A DNA stretch of 64,000 nucleotides from Rhizobiales bacterium Ga0077537. Lineage in GTDB: Bacteria; Pseudomonadota; Alphaproteobacteria; Rhizobiales; Hyphomicrobiaceae. The stretch is taken from contig LNEM01000032.1 in assembly GCA_001464955.1 (NCBI GenBank), positions 1 through 64,000 of the forward strand, read 5' to 3'. Below, piece by piece: positions 16,358 through 26,588 of this stretch (positions are counted from its first letter, which is position 1; each line of letters begins with the position of its first letter). Below the pieces are notes generated by a model, which saw only the letters and a program-made list of their open reading frames with translations, ran no database searches and was not told the origin of the DNA. Position numbers and translations under genes: made by a program.

Positions 16358-17514
16358 CGGTGGTCGCGCCCCAGGATCATGACGCCATAGTCCGGATTCG
16401 AGAGGCCGCCGACGAGCCCGATCTCGGCGTTCGCCACCTGCCGGGCCCCGAGGTTGCCCCGCAGTTGCCGCACGGCCTCCACGACGTGTTCCACGCCGAG
16501 CAGATAACTGTGGGAGAGAAGCCCCCCATGCGTGTTGATCGGCAGCCGGCCATCGATGCCGATCCCGGTCTCCCGGATGAATGCCGCCCCCTCGCCTCGC
16601 TTGCAGAAGCCGACGTCCTCGATCTGCAGCAGGCACGAGATGGTGAAGCAGTCGTAGAGTTCGGCGAAATCCACGTCGGAAAGCGTGACGCCTGCTTGCT
16701 GCAACGCCCTCTCGGTCGCGATCCGGGCGCCTGGAATGCGCATCATGCCGCCGGCCTGCGTGAATACGTCGTCGCCCGAGATGGGCTCGCTGCCGAAGCC
16801 TGTGCCGAGCACGCGGATGGGCGGTTGCGCCATGTCGCGGGCGCGCTCGAGGCTGGTCATGACGATGGCGCAGGCGCCGTCCGTGATGAGGCAGCAATCC
16901 GCGACGCGCAAGGGATCGGAGACGACGCGGCTGGCGAAATAGTCGCCGAGCGACATCGGACGCGTGGCCTGCGAATCCGGATGCAGCAGCGCACTCTGGC
17001 GCTGCGTGACAGCGATCTGCCCGAGGTCGGCTTCGGTGAGGCCGAACTCGTGCATGTAGCGCCGCGCCCAGAGTGCGAAATACTGCGGTTGTCCGGTGAA
17101 GCCATGCGGCTTCTCGAAGGTCATCTTGCCCGCATAGAGATCGTGAAAGCCGTAGGGCCCCGAAGCGCGCGTGCCCCAATCCACCCCGAAGTAATAGACG
17201 AGCGTGTGCGCGAGGCCGTGCGAGATCGCGAGCTGTGCGTGGAGCGGCGCCGTCGCCGAGGCCGCACCGCCGAACGACATCCCGCCGTCGTACCTCCGCT
17301 GGAATCCGAACTGCGCCGCGACCCAGTCACGCGGTACCGTCGTCGGCATGACGAGACCGTCGCTGACGACCCCGTCGATATCGGAGGGTTCGAGGCCGGC
17401 ATCGGCCAGCGCCGCCTCGATGGCTTCGACGACGAGCGCGCGCAGGCTCTTTGGCGAGCGGCGCGTCGGGCGTGTCGCGCCTATGCCGGCAATGGCGACG
17501 GTCTGCGAGGACAT
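16354..17514 (-). CDS. Thiolase-like acyltransferase (SCP-x/lipid-transfer type)
   Basis: 386-residue thiolase-fold protein. It begins MSSQTVAIAGIGATRPTRRS and shows the C-terminal thiolase elements ELYDCFTISCLLQIED and LPINTHGGLLSHSYLLGVEH (His of the GGxxxxGHP-like region). The usual N-terminal nucleophilic Cys region is replaced by SFGGAASATAPLHAQ without a Cys, as in the non-decarboxylating thiolase-like proteins that work with DUF35 partners. It probably cleaves or rearranges an acyl-CoA intermediate in complex with the small partner coupled to it; the reaction is not known. Confidence 0.85.
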   Translation of the reverse strand: MSSQTVAIAGIGATRPTRRSPKSLRALVVEAIEAALADAGLEPSDIDGVVSDGLVMPTTVPRDWVAAQFGFQRRYDGGMSFGGAASATAPLHAQLAISHGLAHTLVYYFGVDWGTRASGPYGFHDLYAGKMTFEKPHGFTGQPQYFALWARRYMHEFGLTEADLGQIAVTQRQSALLHPDSQATRPMSLGDYFASRVVSDPLRVADCCLITDGACAIVMTSLERARDMAQPPIRVLGTGFGSEPISGDDVFTQAGGMMRIPGARIATERALQQAGVTLSDVDFAELYDCFTISCLLQIEDVGFCKRGEGAAFIRETGIGIDGRLPINTHGGLLSHSYLLGVEHVVEAVRQLRGNLGARQVANAEIGLVGGLSNPDYGVMILGRDHR

Positions 17515-17609
17515 GAAGCGTTCGGGCCTCCGTGGCGGGGATGGCGCCGAGTGTTGATGATTGCGCGCGACGACACAAGTCGCCCCGTCAATCTCCGGTC
17601 ACCGTCGGT

Positions 17610-18635
17610 TTACGGGGCGGCGTGACCTGCGCTGGGCCCGGGCCGCAGCAGGCAGGCCACATGATGGCCCGGCGCGACTTCAACGAGCGGCGGATCGATC
17701 CGGCTGCACTCGGGGCGCACGTAGGGGCATCGTGTGTGGAAGCGACAACCGCTCGGTGGCGCCGACGGGCTCGGCACGTCGCCGGTGAGGATGATGCGCT
17801 CGCGCTTGGTGCGTTGCACTTCCGGCACCGGTGCCGCCGCGAGCAGCGCTTCGGTGTAGGGATGCAGCGGCGTATCGAACAGGCTGGCGTTGTCGGCGAT
17901 CTCGACGATCCGCCCGAGGTACATGACCGCGATCCGATGGCCGATATGCTCGACCACGGCGAGGTCGTGGCTGACGAAGAGATATCCGAGCTGCAACTCG
18001 TCCTGGAGGTCGATGAGCAGGTTGAGCACCTGCGCCTGCACCGACACGTCGAGCGCCGAGAGCGGCTCGTCTGCGAGGATGAGCTGCGGGCTGACCGCCA
18101 GAGCGCGGGCGATGCCGAGACGTTGCCGTTGTCCGCCCGAGAACTCGTGCGGATACTTGGCCATGGCGTCGGCTCTTAGGCCCACCCGTTCGAACAGCGA
18201 CGCGACGCGGGCCTGCAGGTCCGATCCCATCGCGAGCCCGAAGTTCGTCAGCGGCTCGCTCACGATCTCGCCCGCCGTGAGGCGTGGATTGAGCGACGAA
18301 TACGGGTCCTGGAAGATCATCTGCATCTGTCGCCGGTACGGCCGGATCTCGCCCTCGCCGAGCGCACTGATATCGGTCCCGTTGAGCACGATTGATCCCG
18401 CCGTGGGCTCCTCGAGCCGGGCGATGGTGCGCGCCACCGTGGATTTGCCGCAGCCCGACTCGCCGACGAGACAGAGCGCCTCGCCGCGCCGGATCGAGAA
18501 CGAAACGCCATCGACGGCCTGCACATGCCCGACGACACTCGAGAACAGACCTTTGCGAATGGGGAAGTGTTTCTTGAGGTCCTTGACTTCGAGAACGACG
18601 TCGGCAGAGGGAGACGGTGTGCCGGGGGCGGACAT
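17610..18635 (-). CDS. Oligopeptide/dipeptide ABC transporter ATP-binding protein (OppF/DppF type), second system
   Basis: 341-residue ATPase with [20 protein letters not shown] at the N-terminus, Walker [11 protein letters not shown], signature [15 protein letters not shown], Walker [13 protein letters not shown] and the C-terminal [15 protein letters not shown] segment. It starts 3 nt after the OppD-type gene stop and is the last gene of the second Opp/Dpp operon, whose order is B-C-D-F (the first system is B-C-F-D). Confidence 0.93.
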   Translation of the reverse strand: MSAPGTPSPSADVVLEVKDLKKHFPIRKGLFSSVVGHVQAVDGVSFSIRRGEALCLVGESGCGKSTVARTIARLEEPTAGSIVLNGTDISALGEGEIRPYRRQMQMIFQDPYSSLNPRLTAGEIVSEPLTNFGLAMGSDLQARVASLFERVGLRADAMAKYPHEFSGGQRQRLGIARALAVSPQLILADEPLSALDVSVQAQVLNLLIDLQDELQLGYLFVSHDLAVVEHIGHRIAVMYLGRIVEIADNASLFDTPLHPYTEALLAAAPVPEVQRTKRERIILTGDVPSPSAPPSGCRFHTRCPYVRPECSRIDPPLVEVAPGHHVACLLRPGPSAGHAAP

Positions 18636-18638
18636 GGC

Positions 18639-19706
18639 TCAGCTCCTCGGGCTCGTGGCGGTCAGCGCCGACGACGGCGCCGTCTCCCAGCAGGCGGCGC
18701 TATGCCGTGGGCCGTGGGTTTCGAGCGGCGGGCGCTGGCTCGTGCACCGCTCCGTCGCTATCGAGCATCGGGGAGCGAACGCACAACCCGGGATCTCTTC
18801 GCGCAGCGACGGCACGATGCCGCGGATCTCCTGCAGCCGCGTTCGCGTGGTCTTGCGCGCACCCGGTGTCGAGCGTCGCGGGATCGAGCCGATCAGTCCG
18901 CGCGTGTAGGGATGCTGGGGATTGTCGAGAAGTTCGGACACCGTCGCCTCCTCGGCCGTGCGCCCGGCGTACATCACGATGACCCGCTCGGCGACCTCGG
19001 CGACCACCCCGAGATCGTGCGTGATGAGGACGATCGCGGTCCCGAGCCGCTCCTTCAGCTCCACCATCAGCTCCAGGATCTGGGCCTGGATCGTCACGTC
19101 GAGCGCCGTCGTCGGCTCGTCCGCGATCAGCACCTGCGGATTGCAGGCGAGCGCGATGGCGATCATGACGCGCTGGCGCATGCCGCCCGACAGCTGGTGC
19201 GGATACTCGCCGGCCCGCCGCCGTGCGTCCGCGATCCGGACGAGCGCCAGCATTTCGATCGCCCGCTCGGCGGCAGCCTTGTTCGACAGGCCCTGGTGGA
19301 TCCGGAGCGTCTCCGCGATCTGGAAGCCGACGGTATAGACGGGGTTGAGCGACGACATCGGCTCCTGGAAGATCATCGAGATGCGATTGCCGCGGATGCG
19401 GCGCATCTCGCCTTCGTCGAGCTTCGTGAGCTCCATCCCGTCGAATCGGATCGAGCCGCCGACGACGCGGCCAATCTCGCGCGGAATGAGGCCCAGGATC
19501 GAAAGAGCCGTGACGCTCTTCCCGCACCCCGATTCCCCGACGATGCACAGCGTCTCGCTGCGATGCAGGTCGAACGACACGCCATCGACGGCACGCACCA
19601 CCCCGTCGCTGGTGAAGAACTGCGTGCGCAGATCACGGACCGAGAGAATGGGCTCGGTGTTGTCGGCTCGGGCCGCGCCGCTCGGCGTCTTGTCGAGAGC
19701 TGCCAT
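18639..19706 (-). CDS. Oligopeptide/dipeptide ABC transporter ATP-binding protein (OppD/DppD type), second system
   Basis: 355-residue ATPase with Walker [11 protein letters not shown], signature [15 protein letters not shown], Walker [13 protein letters not shown]-loop LITHDLG and a Cys-containing C-terminal extension ([17 protein letters not shown]). Its start lies 6 nt after the upstream permease stop. It is the partner of the OppF-type ATPase immediately downstream. Confidence 0.93.
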   Translation of the reverse strand: MAALDKTPSGAARADNTEPILSVRDLRTQFFTSDGVVRAVDGVSFDLHRSETLCIVGESGCGKSVTALSILGLIPREIGRVVGGSIRFDGMELTKLDEGEMRRIRGNRISMIFQEPMSSLNPVYTVGFQIAETLRIHQGLSNKAAAERAIEMLALVRIADARRRAGEYPHQLSGGMRQRVMIAIALACNPQVLIADEPTTALDVTIQAQILELMVELKERLGTAIVLITHDLGVVAEVAERVIVMYAGRTAEEATVSELLDNPQHPYTRGLIGSIPRRSTPGARKTTRTRLQEIRGIVPSLREEIPGCAFAPRCSIATERCTSQRPPLETHGPRHSAACWETAPSSALTATSPRS

Positions 19707-19712
19707 GGCGCC

Positions 19713-20591
19713 TCACATCCGCCGCGCGATGCGCGGGTCCAGCATGTCACGCAGCCCGTCGCCGACGAGGTTGATGGCGAGCACGGTGATTGCGAGGCAG
19801 AGCCCCGGGAAGAAGATGATCCACGGCGCGATCTGGAAGAAGGTGCGCCCGAGCGAAATGACGTTGCCCCAGCTCGGGATCTCGGGTGGCGTACCAGCAC
19901 CGAGGAACGACAGGCCGGCTTCCGTCAGGATCGCGGACGCGCAGACGTAGGTCGCCTGCACGATCAGCGGCGCGGCCGTATTCGGCAGGATGTGGCGGAT
20001 CATGATGACGGAGTTGCGTGTCCCGGATGCAATTGCCGCGTCGATGAATGGCCGCGCCCGAACGGAGAGCACGACCGAGCGGACGAGACGAACGACACGC
20101 GGGATCTCGGGGATCGTGATCGCCACGATGACGATGAAGAGGCTCGCCTTCATCAACGTGATGAGTGCGATCGCGAGCAGGATCGCCGGGATCGACATCA
20201 TGCCGTCCATGAACCGCATGACGATGCCGTCGATGCGCCGATAATAGCCGCACAGGACGCCGATAACGAGGCCGAGGAATGTCGCCAGCGCGGCGACGCA
20301 GAGACCGACGATCAGCGAGATGCGCGCGCCATGCACGACGCGGCTGTAGACGTCGCGACCGAACTGGTCGGTTCCGAACCAGAATTCGCCCGACGGCTTC
20401 TTCAGGCGATTGGTCGGCTCGAACTGCAGTGGATCACCCGCGAGCCAGGGCGCGGCGACGGCCACGATGAACAATGCCGCGAGGATGACGAGTCCGACGA
20501 CGATGGTCTTGTGCCGGCGGACCCAGCGCATGGTGCCCGATTGCTGTCGCGTGCTGGCAGGAGCGGGGAGCGGTTCGGCGACGATGGCCAT
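19713..20591 (-). CDS. ABC transporter permease (OppC/DppC type), second system
   Basis: 292-residue permease. A basic N-terminus ([10 protein letters not shown]) leads into helix [20 protein letters not shown], then [20 protein letters not shown] and an EAA loop ([20 protein letters not shown]), ending [14 protein letters not shown]. It lies between the OppB-type gene (10 nt upstream) and the OppD-type ATPase. Confidence 0.93.
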   Translation of the reverse strand: MAIVAEPLPAPASTRQQSGTMRWVRRHKTIVVGLVILAALFIVAVAAPWLAGDPLQFEPTNRLKKPSGEFWFGTDQFGRDVYSRVVHGARISLIVGLCVAALATFLGLVIGVLCGYYRRIDGIVMRFMDGMMSIPAILLAIALITLMKASLFIVIVAITIPEIPRVVRLVRSVVLSVRARPFIDAAIASGTRNSVIMIRHILPNTAAPLIVQATYVCASAILTEAGLSFLGAGTPPEIPSWGNVISLGRTFFQIAPWIIFFPGLCLAITVLAINLVGDGLRDMLDPRIARRM

Positions 20592-20600
20592 CTGTATTCC

Positions 20601-21542
20601 CTACTGCCGGATGCGAGGATCGAAGAGCGTGTAGCTGATGTCGATCAGCAGGTTCACCAGCACTTTCGACGCCGCGAAGAGAATGATCAGCCCCTGGATG
20701 ATCGGATAGTCCCGCTTCAGGATCGCATCCACGGTGAGGCGGCCGAGGCCCGGAATGTTGAAGACGGTCTCCGTGATCACGACGCCCGAGATGAGAAGCG
20801 CGAACCCGATCCCGATCACCGTAACGATGGGCACCGCCGCATTCTTGAGCGCATGGCGGAGTAGCACGCTGCTGGTCGCCACACCCTTCGCACGTGCCGT
20901 CCGGATATAATCCTCGGAGAGAACCTCGAGCATGCTCGCGCGTGTGATACGGGCGATGAGCGCCATGTAAGTCATGCCGAGCGCCAGAGCCGGCAGCGTG
21001 ATCGATCGGAGCGTGCCGCCGATGCCGTTGGCGAGCGGTTGATAGCCCTGCACCGGCAGCCAACGGAGCTGGATCGCGAACACGTAGATCAGCAGATAGC
21101 CGACGAGGAACACCGGCACCGCGAAGCCGAGCACCGAGAAGCCCATCACCACGCGGTCGATCGCCGAGCGGGCTTTCCAAGCGGCGAGCACACCCATCGG
21201 GATTGCCAGCACGACGGCCACCGTGAGCGTCGCGACGGCGAGCACCAGCGACGGCTCGAGGCGCTGCTTGACGAGCGTCATAACAGGCAGGTTCGAGAAG
21301 ATCGACGTGCCGAGATCGCCGCGCAGCAGGTTCCAAACATAGAGCCCGAACTGCTCCCAGATCGGCCGGTCGAGGCCGAGCTTTCTGCGGATGCCGTCGA
21401 CTTCGGCGGGCGAGGCGTCGTCGCCAGCGATGACGGCCGCCGGGTCTCCGGGCGTCAGGTGCAGGAGGAAGAAAACGAACAGCGCTACGACTGCCATCAC
21501 CGGGATGGTGGCGAGCAGTCGACGCAGGATGTAGGTCGTCAT
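20601..21542 (-). CDS. ABC transporter permease (OppB/DppB type), second system
   Basis: 313-residue permease with the typical start YILRRLLATIPVMAVVALFV, HLTPGDPAAVIAGDDASP, an EAA loop (YIRTARAKGVATSSVLLRHA) and the conserved end SYTLFDPRIRQ. It follows the binding protein gene after an 88-bp gap that contains a strong hairpin. Confidence 0.93.
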   Translation of the reverse strand: MTTYILRRLLATIPVMAVVALFVFFLLHLTPGDPAAVIAGDDASPAEVDGIRRKLGLDRPIWEQFGLYVWNLLRGDLGTSIFSNLPVMTLVKQRLEPSLVLAVATLTVAVVLAIPMGVLAAWKARSAIDRVVMGFSVLGFAVPVFLVGYLLIYVFAIQLRWLPVQGYQPLANGIGGTLRSITLPALALGMTYMALIARITRASMLEVLSEDYIRTARAKGVATSSVLLRHALKNAAVPIVTVIGIGFALLISGVVITETVFNIPGLGRLTVDAILKRDYPIIQGLIILFAASKVLVNLLIDISYTLFDPRIRQ

Positions 21543-21574
21543 GCGGGCGCCTCGGGATACGACGGGGCTGCTGA

Positions 21575-21601
21575 CCGCCGGGCTGGTAGAGCGCCCGGCG
21601 G
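21575..21601. promoter_or_regulatory. Intercistronic hairpin after the second binding-protein gene
   Basis: Perfect 9-bp inverted repeat CCGCCGGGC / GCCCGGCGG (21575-21583 and 21593-21601) in the gap between the binding protein and OppB-type permease, the same place as the hairpin in the first Opp/Dpp operon. There is no T-run, so it probably acts on mRNA stability or partial termination. Confidence 0.6.
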
Positions 21602-21630
21602 CATGCGGCTGACGTCAGGTGGCGAGAGCC

Positions 21631-23229
21631 TCACTTCTTCTCGATGTTCCACATTGGCGGCACGGACGGCACCGGCAGCACGCCGCTGATCTTGTCCGAG
21701 CGGTAGGCCACCGGATTGACCCATTGCGCGAACGAGATGTAGGGCACCTGCTCGTAGGCGCGCTTCGATAGTTCGACGGCAAGCTTCTTGCGCGTGTCGA
21801 CATCCTGCGCGAAGGCCCACTGCTTCCTCAGGTCCTCGAACTTCTGGTCGCAGGGCCATCCGAACCAGGCCTTGTCGCAGCCCATGCCGACCGAGACGTG
21901 CGTGATCGGATTGGAAGAAGAGAGAACCGAGGTCCCCGTGATGAAGATGTTCCATCCGCCTTGTGCAGGCGGCTCCTTCTTCGCGCGCCGAGAGACGACC
22001 GAGCCCCAGTCCATGGCCTGCACGTCGAGCTTCAGGAAGCTCGCTTTCCTGAGCTGCTGGATCATCACGAGGTTGGCGGGATTGATGTACTGGTGGTCCG
22101 TCGCATGCAGGATCGTGATCGGCTCGCCGTTGTATCCGGCTTCCTTGAACAGCGCTTCGGCCTTCTTGAGATCCGGCGGGGCCCTGTAGATCTCCGAGCC
22201 GGCATCCGTCTCCATGTCGACGCCGCACCCGAAATAGGAGTAGCAGAGCTTCTGCAGTTTCTTGTCTGCGGCGATGGTGTTCAGGTAGTCGGCATTGTTG
22301 ATCAGGTGATACATCGCCTGCCGCGCCTTCACGTTATTGAAGGGCGGATGCAGATGATTGAGCTGGATGATCCCCATGGTGCCCATGGCCGGATGCTGCT
22401 CGAGTTTGACCCCGGGCGTGGATTCGAGGATCGGCAGAAAATCAGGCTGGGGATTCTCGAGATAGTCGATCTCGCCGGCGACGAGCGCCGCCTGCGCGGT
22501 CTGCGGATCGGAGAGCCAGATGAACTCGACGCGATCGACCTTCACGACCTTGCCACCGGCATGTCCGGATGGCGGCTCTTTCCGCGGCACGTACCCGGCG
22601 AACTTTTCATAGACGGTCTTGGAGCCGGGGACCCACTCCTCCTTCTTGAAAGCGAACGGGCCGGAGCCGACGACCTCCTCGATCTGCTTGAACGGATCGA
22701 CGAGCGCTTCCTTCTCGCGCATGACGAAAGGAATGGACGTTCCGATCTTCGCCAGGCTCTCGATGAGCAGGCCGTAGGGCTCCTTCAGCGTCCACACGAA
22801 GGTCTTGTCGTCCTTTGCCTCGAGCGAGGCCGTGTAGCCGAAGAGCTGCTTGCCGGCGCCGTCTCGCTTGCCCCAGCGGTTCATGGAGGCGACCACGTCC
22901 TTCGACGTGACGGGCGAGCCGTCGTGGAACTTGAGCCCGTCCCGGAGCGTGAACGTGTAGACCTTTCGATCGGCGCTCACGTCCCACTTGTCCACCATTT
23001 GGGGCTGGGGTTTGAGGTCGCCATCGCTCGAAAACAACGTGTCGTAGACCATCATGCCGTGGATGCCGGCGATCGTCTGGGTCGTCCAGAACGGATCGAG
23101 TGTTCGCACGTCGGCGTGCATGGTGACCTTCAACGTCTTCGGCGTCTGGGCGACCGCCGGTGACATGAGGGCGAGACCGGCGGCGAACGAGGCTGCGAGG
23201 CCCCATCTGCGACGAGAACCGTTCAGCAT
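21631..23229 (-). CDS. ABC transporter substrate-binding protein, Opp/Dpp family (SBP family 5), second system
   Basis: 532 residues when started at 23229 (MLNGSRRRWGLAASF), which has GGGAG 9 nt upstream; an in-frame ATG at 23253 is less likely. A Sec/Tat-like signal with two consecutive basic residues precedes the hydrophobic core, with cleavage near SPAVAQTPKT. Family features: MVDKWDVSADRKVYTFTLRD, GLKFHDGSPVTSKDVVASMN and DPQTAQAALVAGEIDYLENP. Periplasmic receptor for the second importer. It starts 33 nt after the M81 peptidase stop. Confidence 0.93.
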   Translation of the reverse strand: MLNGSRRRWGLAASFAAGLALMSPAVAQTPKTLKVTMHADVRTLDPFWTTQTIAGIHGMMVYDTLFSSDGDLKPQPQMVDKWDVSADRKVYTFTLRDGLKFHDGSPVTSKDVVASMNRWGKRDGAGKQLFGYTASLEAKDDKTFVWTLKEPYGLLIESLAKIGTSIPFVMREKEALVDPFKQIEEVVGSGPFAFKKEEWVPGSKTVYEKFAGYVPRKEPPSGHAGGKVVKVDRVEFIWLSDPQTAQAALVAGEIDYLENPQPDFLPILESTPGVKLEQHPAMGTMGIIQLNHLHPPFNNVKARQAMYHLINNADYLNTIAADKKLQKLCYSYFGCGVDMETDAGSEIYRAPPDLKKAEALFKEAGYNGEPITILHATDHQYINPANLVMIQQLRKASFLKLDVQAMDWGSVVSRRAKKEPPAQGGWNIFITGTSVLSSSNPITHVSVGMGCDKAWFGWPCDQKFEDLRKQWAFAQDVDTRKKLAVELSKRAYEQVPYISFAQWVNPVAYRSDKISGVLPVPSVPPMWNIEKK

Positions 23230-23262
23230 GGTGACGTCTCCCTTTGTTATCATTGCAACGGA

Positions 23263-24732
23263 TCAGTAAATGATGCCCGGCTTTGTCTCGGCGTCGAGGG
23301 GCCAGATCGGTCGTTGGACTTTCGTGTAGGCAATTCGCCGGTAGTCGCGCGCCAGCGGCGCGTCGCTGTCGACGTAGAGCACGCGCTTCGCGATGGGGCC
23401 GAAGGCGGCCATGAAGTGGTTCGTCGATTTGACCACCAGGATCTTCCGGGTCAGCGGATCGATCCCGACGTTCGAAAAGAGTTCGAGCCCGAGCGCCTGC
23501 GTTCGTTTGCTGATCAGAACCACGTCGACGCCACCGATCCGCACGGCGGCGCAATCGCCGACCGGAACGCGGGTCGGCCCGAAGCTCTGCCACGCGTCAC
23601 GAACCAGCGCCGTTACCTCCACCGTGGCGTCGACGGGCTGGCCCGATTGCGGCCCGGTCCTGCCGCCGAAACGAAGCGGGAAGTGCGCGCCGAGCCCCGC
23701 GTCGAAGCAGAGCCGGACCGCGACCGGGTCCCAGATCGGCCCCAGCGCGGCGTCCTCGGCGCCCCGCGCGATCAACTCCCGGAGCACGGTCGTGTTGTCG
23801 GAGGGCGCGCCGCCGCCGGCATTGTCGGCGGGTTCAGCCACGACGACCGGCGCGGCGTTCGCCGCCATCGCGGTCCCGACCGCCGTGGCGACGTCGAGAT
23901 AGTCGGGCGCCGTCTTGCCGCGCATGCCGATCAGCTCCTCGCCGAGCCTCGTCGCGAGCGCCGCGCCCTTGGCTTTGTCGCCGTCGGCGATCACGAGAAC
24001 GCGGGTTCCGAGTTCGGCCACGTCGCCGTAGGGAAAACAATGCGCGATCGAGATCGACAGGATGCCGTCCTTGCCTTCCAGCGCCTTGATCCGATCGACG
24101 AAGGCGCGCATCAGCGGCAGCGTCGTCGGATAGCTGGCGATCTGCCGGCAGTCGTAGACACTCATTACCGGTCTCGCCGTGCCGCGCAGGCGGGCCAGCA
24201 CCAGATCCAGCACCTCCTCGGCGCGCTCGACGACGTCCGTGTGCGGGAACTCCTTGTAGGTGATGATGACATCCGCAAGCTGAACCCGCTTTATCGTCAG
24301 ATGGCAGTGCGGATCGAGTTCGACGCCGATCACGACGCCAGGCCCGGTGACTGCGCGGACGCGCTCGAGGATGTCGCCTTCGACGTCGTCGTAGCCGTGC
24401 GCCACCATGGCGCCGTGGAGACCGAGCAGCACGCCGTCGACCGGCATCGCCGCTTGCAGTTCTTTGAGGATCTGATCGCGCATCGTCTCGTAGCCCTGCC
24501 GGCTCGTCAGCCCGGCGGGGCTGGCGGCGAAACAGCTGCCTTCGATGAGGTCGAAGCCTTCGGCAGCGGCGCGTCGGCGGGCGACGAAGAGGGGAGCCGT
24601 GCACATGCGCGGAGCGTCGGTCGGGTGTTCGCCCGGCTTCAGGAATACGACCTCGCGATAGGAGTCGAGGCTCGTCGGGATGGGAGAAAACGTATTTGTT
24701 TCGGTCGCAAGCGTCGCTGCGAAAAGGCGCAT
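23263..24732 (-). CDS. M81 family metallopeptidase (MlrC-like)
   Basis: 489 residues when started at 24732 (MRLFAATLATETNTFSPIPT) with GGAGA upstream; the frame extends 33 codons further without support. Family hallmarks: N-terminal ETNTFSP, LLGLHGAMVAHGYDDVEGDI, GVELDPHCHLT (metal-binding region) and FPHTDVVERAEEVL. MlrC, the founding member, performs the last step of microcystin linear-peptide breakdown in sphingomonads; most homologues have unknown substrates. It lies between an amidase and a complete peptide-type importer, fitting uptake and hydrolysis of a peptide-like compound. Confidence 0.9.
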   Translation of the reverse strand: MRLFAATLATETNTFSPIPTSLDSYREVVFLKPGEHPTDAPRMCTAPLFVARRRAAAEGFDLIEGSCFAASPAGLTSRQGYETMRDQILKELQAAMPVDGVLLGLHGAMVAHGYDDVEGDILERVRAVTGPGVVIGVELDPHCHLTIKRVQLADVIITYKEFPHTDVVERAEEVLDLVLARLRGTARPVMSVYDCRQIASYPTTLPLMRAFVDRIKALEGKDGILSISIAHCFPYGDVAELGTRVLVIADGDKAKGAALATRLGEELIGMRGKTAPDYLDVATAVGTAMAANAAPVVVAEPADNAGGGAPSDNTTVLRELIARGAEDAALGPIWDPVAVRLCFDAGLGAHFPLRFGGRTGPQSGQPVDATVEVTALVRDAWQSFGPTRVPVGDCAAVRIGGVDVVLISKRTQALGLELFSNVGIDPLTRKILVVKSTNHFMAAFGPIAKRVLYVDSDAPLARDYRRIAYTKVQRPIWPLDAETKPGIIY

Positions 24733-24898
24733 GAAATTTTTGTCTCCAACGCGACAATGCGCGTCGGCCGGTTCACCCCGATAGGCAGCCCCGAGCCGCA
24801 CCATCTGCGAGCAGGTCGACACGAAAACCAACGTCGCTCACAATTGGCGCCCCGACAAGGCTTATTCAATTGGCAGCCTGCTGTCGTTTCGAGCGGCC

Positions 24899-26398
24899 TC
24901 AGCCCATCTCCGACTTTTTCGGCGGATGCGTCACGATCGATTTGAGCTCCGGTGTCGGCGCGGAAAGCTTGCCGAGATCCGGCCGCGGCCGCGCCAGTTT
25001 CGGGTTCCGGGCGAAGGCAAGTTCCATGGCGTGCGCAGCGGCGAGCAGTGGCCGGTCGCCCCGCGCGGGCCCGACGATCTGGAGACCGAACGGCATGCCG
25101 GCTTGGTCGACGCCGCAGGGGATCGAGATCGCCGGATTGTTGACGATCGTGATCACATAGGTCAGCGCCAGCCAGTGATAGTAGTTGCGCAGCGGCGCCC
25201 CGTTGACCTCGGCGAGGTAAAGGTTTGTCCAAGGGAACGGACTGATGGGAACCGTCGGCGCGAGCACGAGATCGTAGTCGCGGAACGTCTGCTGGAAGCG
25301 CCTGTAGATGCGCGTTTGCTCGGCCTCGGCCCAAGCCACGTCGGCGAGCGTCATGCCCGAGGCGAGTTCGTAGTTCGCGCGGATGTTCGGGCCGAGCGCC
25401 GACTTGTCCTTCTCGTACTGCGGCTGGTAGCGCTGCACGAAGGCGAGCGCACGCAGCACATCGAAGCACCGGTCGGCCTCGCCGAAATCGAGTTCGACCC
25501 GGTCGCACGACTTGAACAGGTGCCGCATGCCGGCAATCCGGTCTCCCATGACAGCGCGGATGCCGTTGTCGACCGGGCACTGTCCGAAATCCTTGGTCCA
25601 TGCAACCTTGAGCTTGCCGAGGTCGACGGCGCCCGGCGTTCCGAACGCGTGCGGATCGACGGGATAAGCGAGCGGGTCCACCGGATCGTGACCGGCCTGT
25701 GCCGCAAGGAGCTGGCAGGTGTCGGCGACCGTTCGCCCCATGGGCCCGACGACCGAGATGTTCGCCCACCCGCGCGCCGTCTTGGAGTTGGGAACGAGGC
25801 CCGGCGACGGCCGGTAGCCGACCACGCCGTTGACGGCACCCGGTATGCGCAATGATCCGCCGGTGTCCGATCCGGTGCACAACGGCAGCATGTCGGTCGC
25901 AAGCGCGACGGCCGATCCGCCCGACGAGCCGCCGGCATTGAGCAGCGGCGCGAATGGATTTCCGGTCGCGCCCCACACGACGTTGCGGCTGTTGGCGCCG
26001 GCTCCGAACTCCGGCACGTTCGTCTTGCCGACGATGATCGCGCCGGCCTTGCGCACGCGGCCGACCATCGTGTTGTCGGCCTGAGGGATGTTGTCGCGAT
26101 AGAGTGGCGACCCGTAGGTCGTGAGCAGCCCCGCCGTCTCCTCGAGATCCTTGATGCCCGTGGGCAGGCCATGCAGCGGGCCGAGGGCCTCGCCGGCGAG
26201 CGCCGCCTTTTCGGCGGCTGCGGCTTCAGCCCGGGCGCGCGCGAAGCACGTCGCGGTCACCGCGTTCACGGCAGGATTGATCGCCTCGATCCGCCGGATG
26301 CAGGCCTCGAGCAGCTCGACGGGGGACAGCTCCTTCGTCCCGATCCGGCGTCGCATCTCGACCGAGGTGAGGGAGAGGATCGCGTCGTCAGCTGCCAT
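24899..26398 (-). CDS. Amidase-signature hydrolase
   Basis: 499 residues when started at 26398 (MAADDAILSLTSVEM), preceded by GGAG; a 60-codon upstream extension lacks support. The triad is visible: Lys in TGIKDLEETAG, cis-Ser in NAGGSSGGSAVALA and Ser in GSDTGGSLRIPGA. The C-terminal half has the usual RGDRPLLAAAHAMEL helix. It differs clearly from the amidase at 12598 and has no AtzG-like partner. It probably hydrolyses an amide related to the pathway of the region. Confidence 0.92.
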   Translation of the reverse strand: MAADDAILSLTSVEMRRRIGTKELSPVELLEACIRRIEAINPAVNAVTATCFARARAEAAAAEKAALAGEALGPLHGLPTGIKDLEETAGLLTTYGSPLYRDNIPQADNTMVGRVRKAGAIIVGKTNVPEFGAGANSRNVVWGATGNPFAPLLNAGGSSGGSAVALATDMLPLCTGSDTGGSLRIPGAVNGVVGYRPSPGLVPNSKTARGWANISVVGPMGRTVADTCQLLAAQAGHDPVDPLAYPVDPHAFGTPGAVDLGKLKVAWTKDFGQCPVDNGIRAVMGDRIAGMRHLFKSCDRVELDFGEADRCFDVLRALAFVQRYQPQYEKDKSALGPNIRANYELASGMTLADVAWAEAEQTRIYRRFQQTFRDYDLVLAPTVPISPFPWTNLYLAEVNGAPLRNYYHWLALTYVITIVNNPAISIPCGVDQAGMPFGLQIVGPARGDRPLLAAAHAMELAFARNPKLARPRPDLGKLSAPTPELKSIVTHPPKKSEMG

Positions 26399-26521
26399 GG
26401 TCGATCTCCGGCAATCGCGCCTCCATGGCGCTGGAGCATCATGGTACATGGACGCGACGAGCGGAAGCCGTTGCCAAGGCCGGCCCTGACCAACCTGTCG
26501 GCAACACGCTTGGACAGGACG

Positions 26522-26558
26522 CAAAAGCCCCCCGGAAACCGCAGGGTCTCCGAGGGGC
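26522..26558 (-). terminator. Intrinsic terminator after the aldehyde dehydrogenase gene
   Basis: On the minus strand, stem GCCCCTCGGA pairs with TCCGGGGGGC (one mismatch) and is followed by TTTTGC. It lies about 30 nt past the aldehyde dehydrogenase stop and separates that gene from the amidase transcription unit. Confidence 0.75.
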
Positions 26559-26588
26559 ATTGGCGTCGAACACGTCACGCGGCCGGCG

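Noticed and set aside
18525-20864. Very long plus-strand open frame (779 codons)
   Set aside because: It is antisense to three well-supported ABC transporter genes, and its translation is low-complexity Arg/Asp-rich, typical of high-GC shadow frames.
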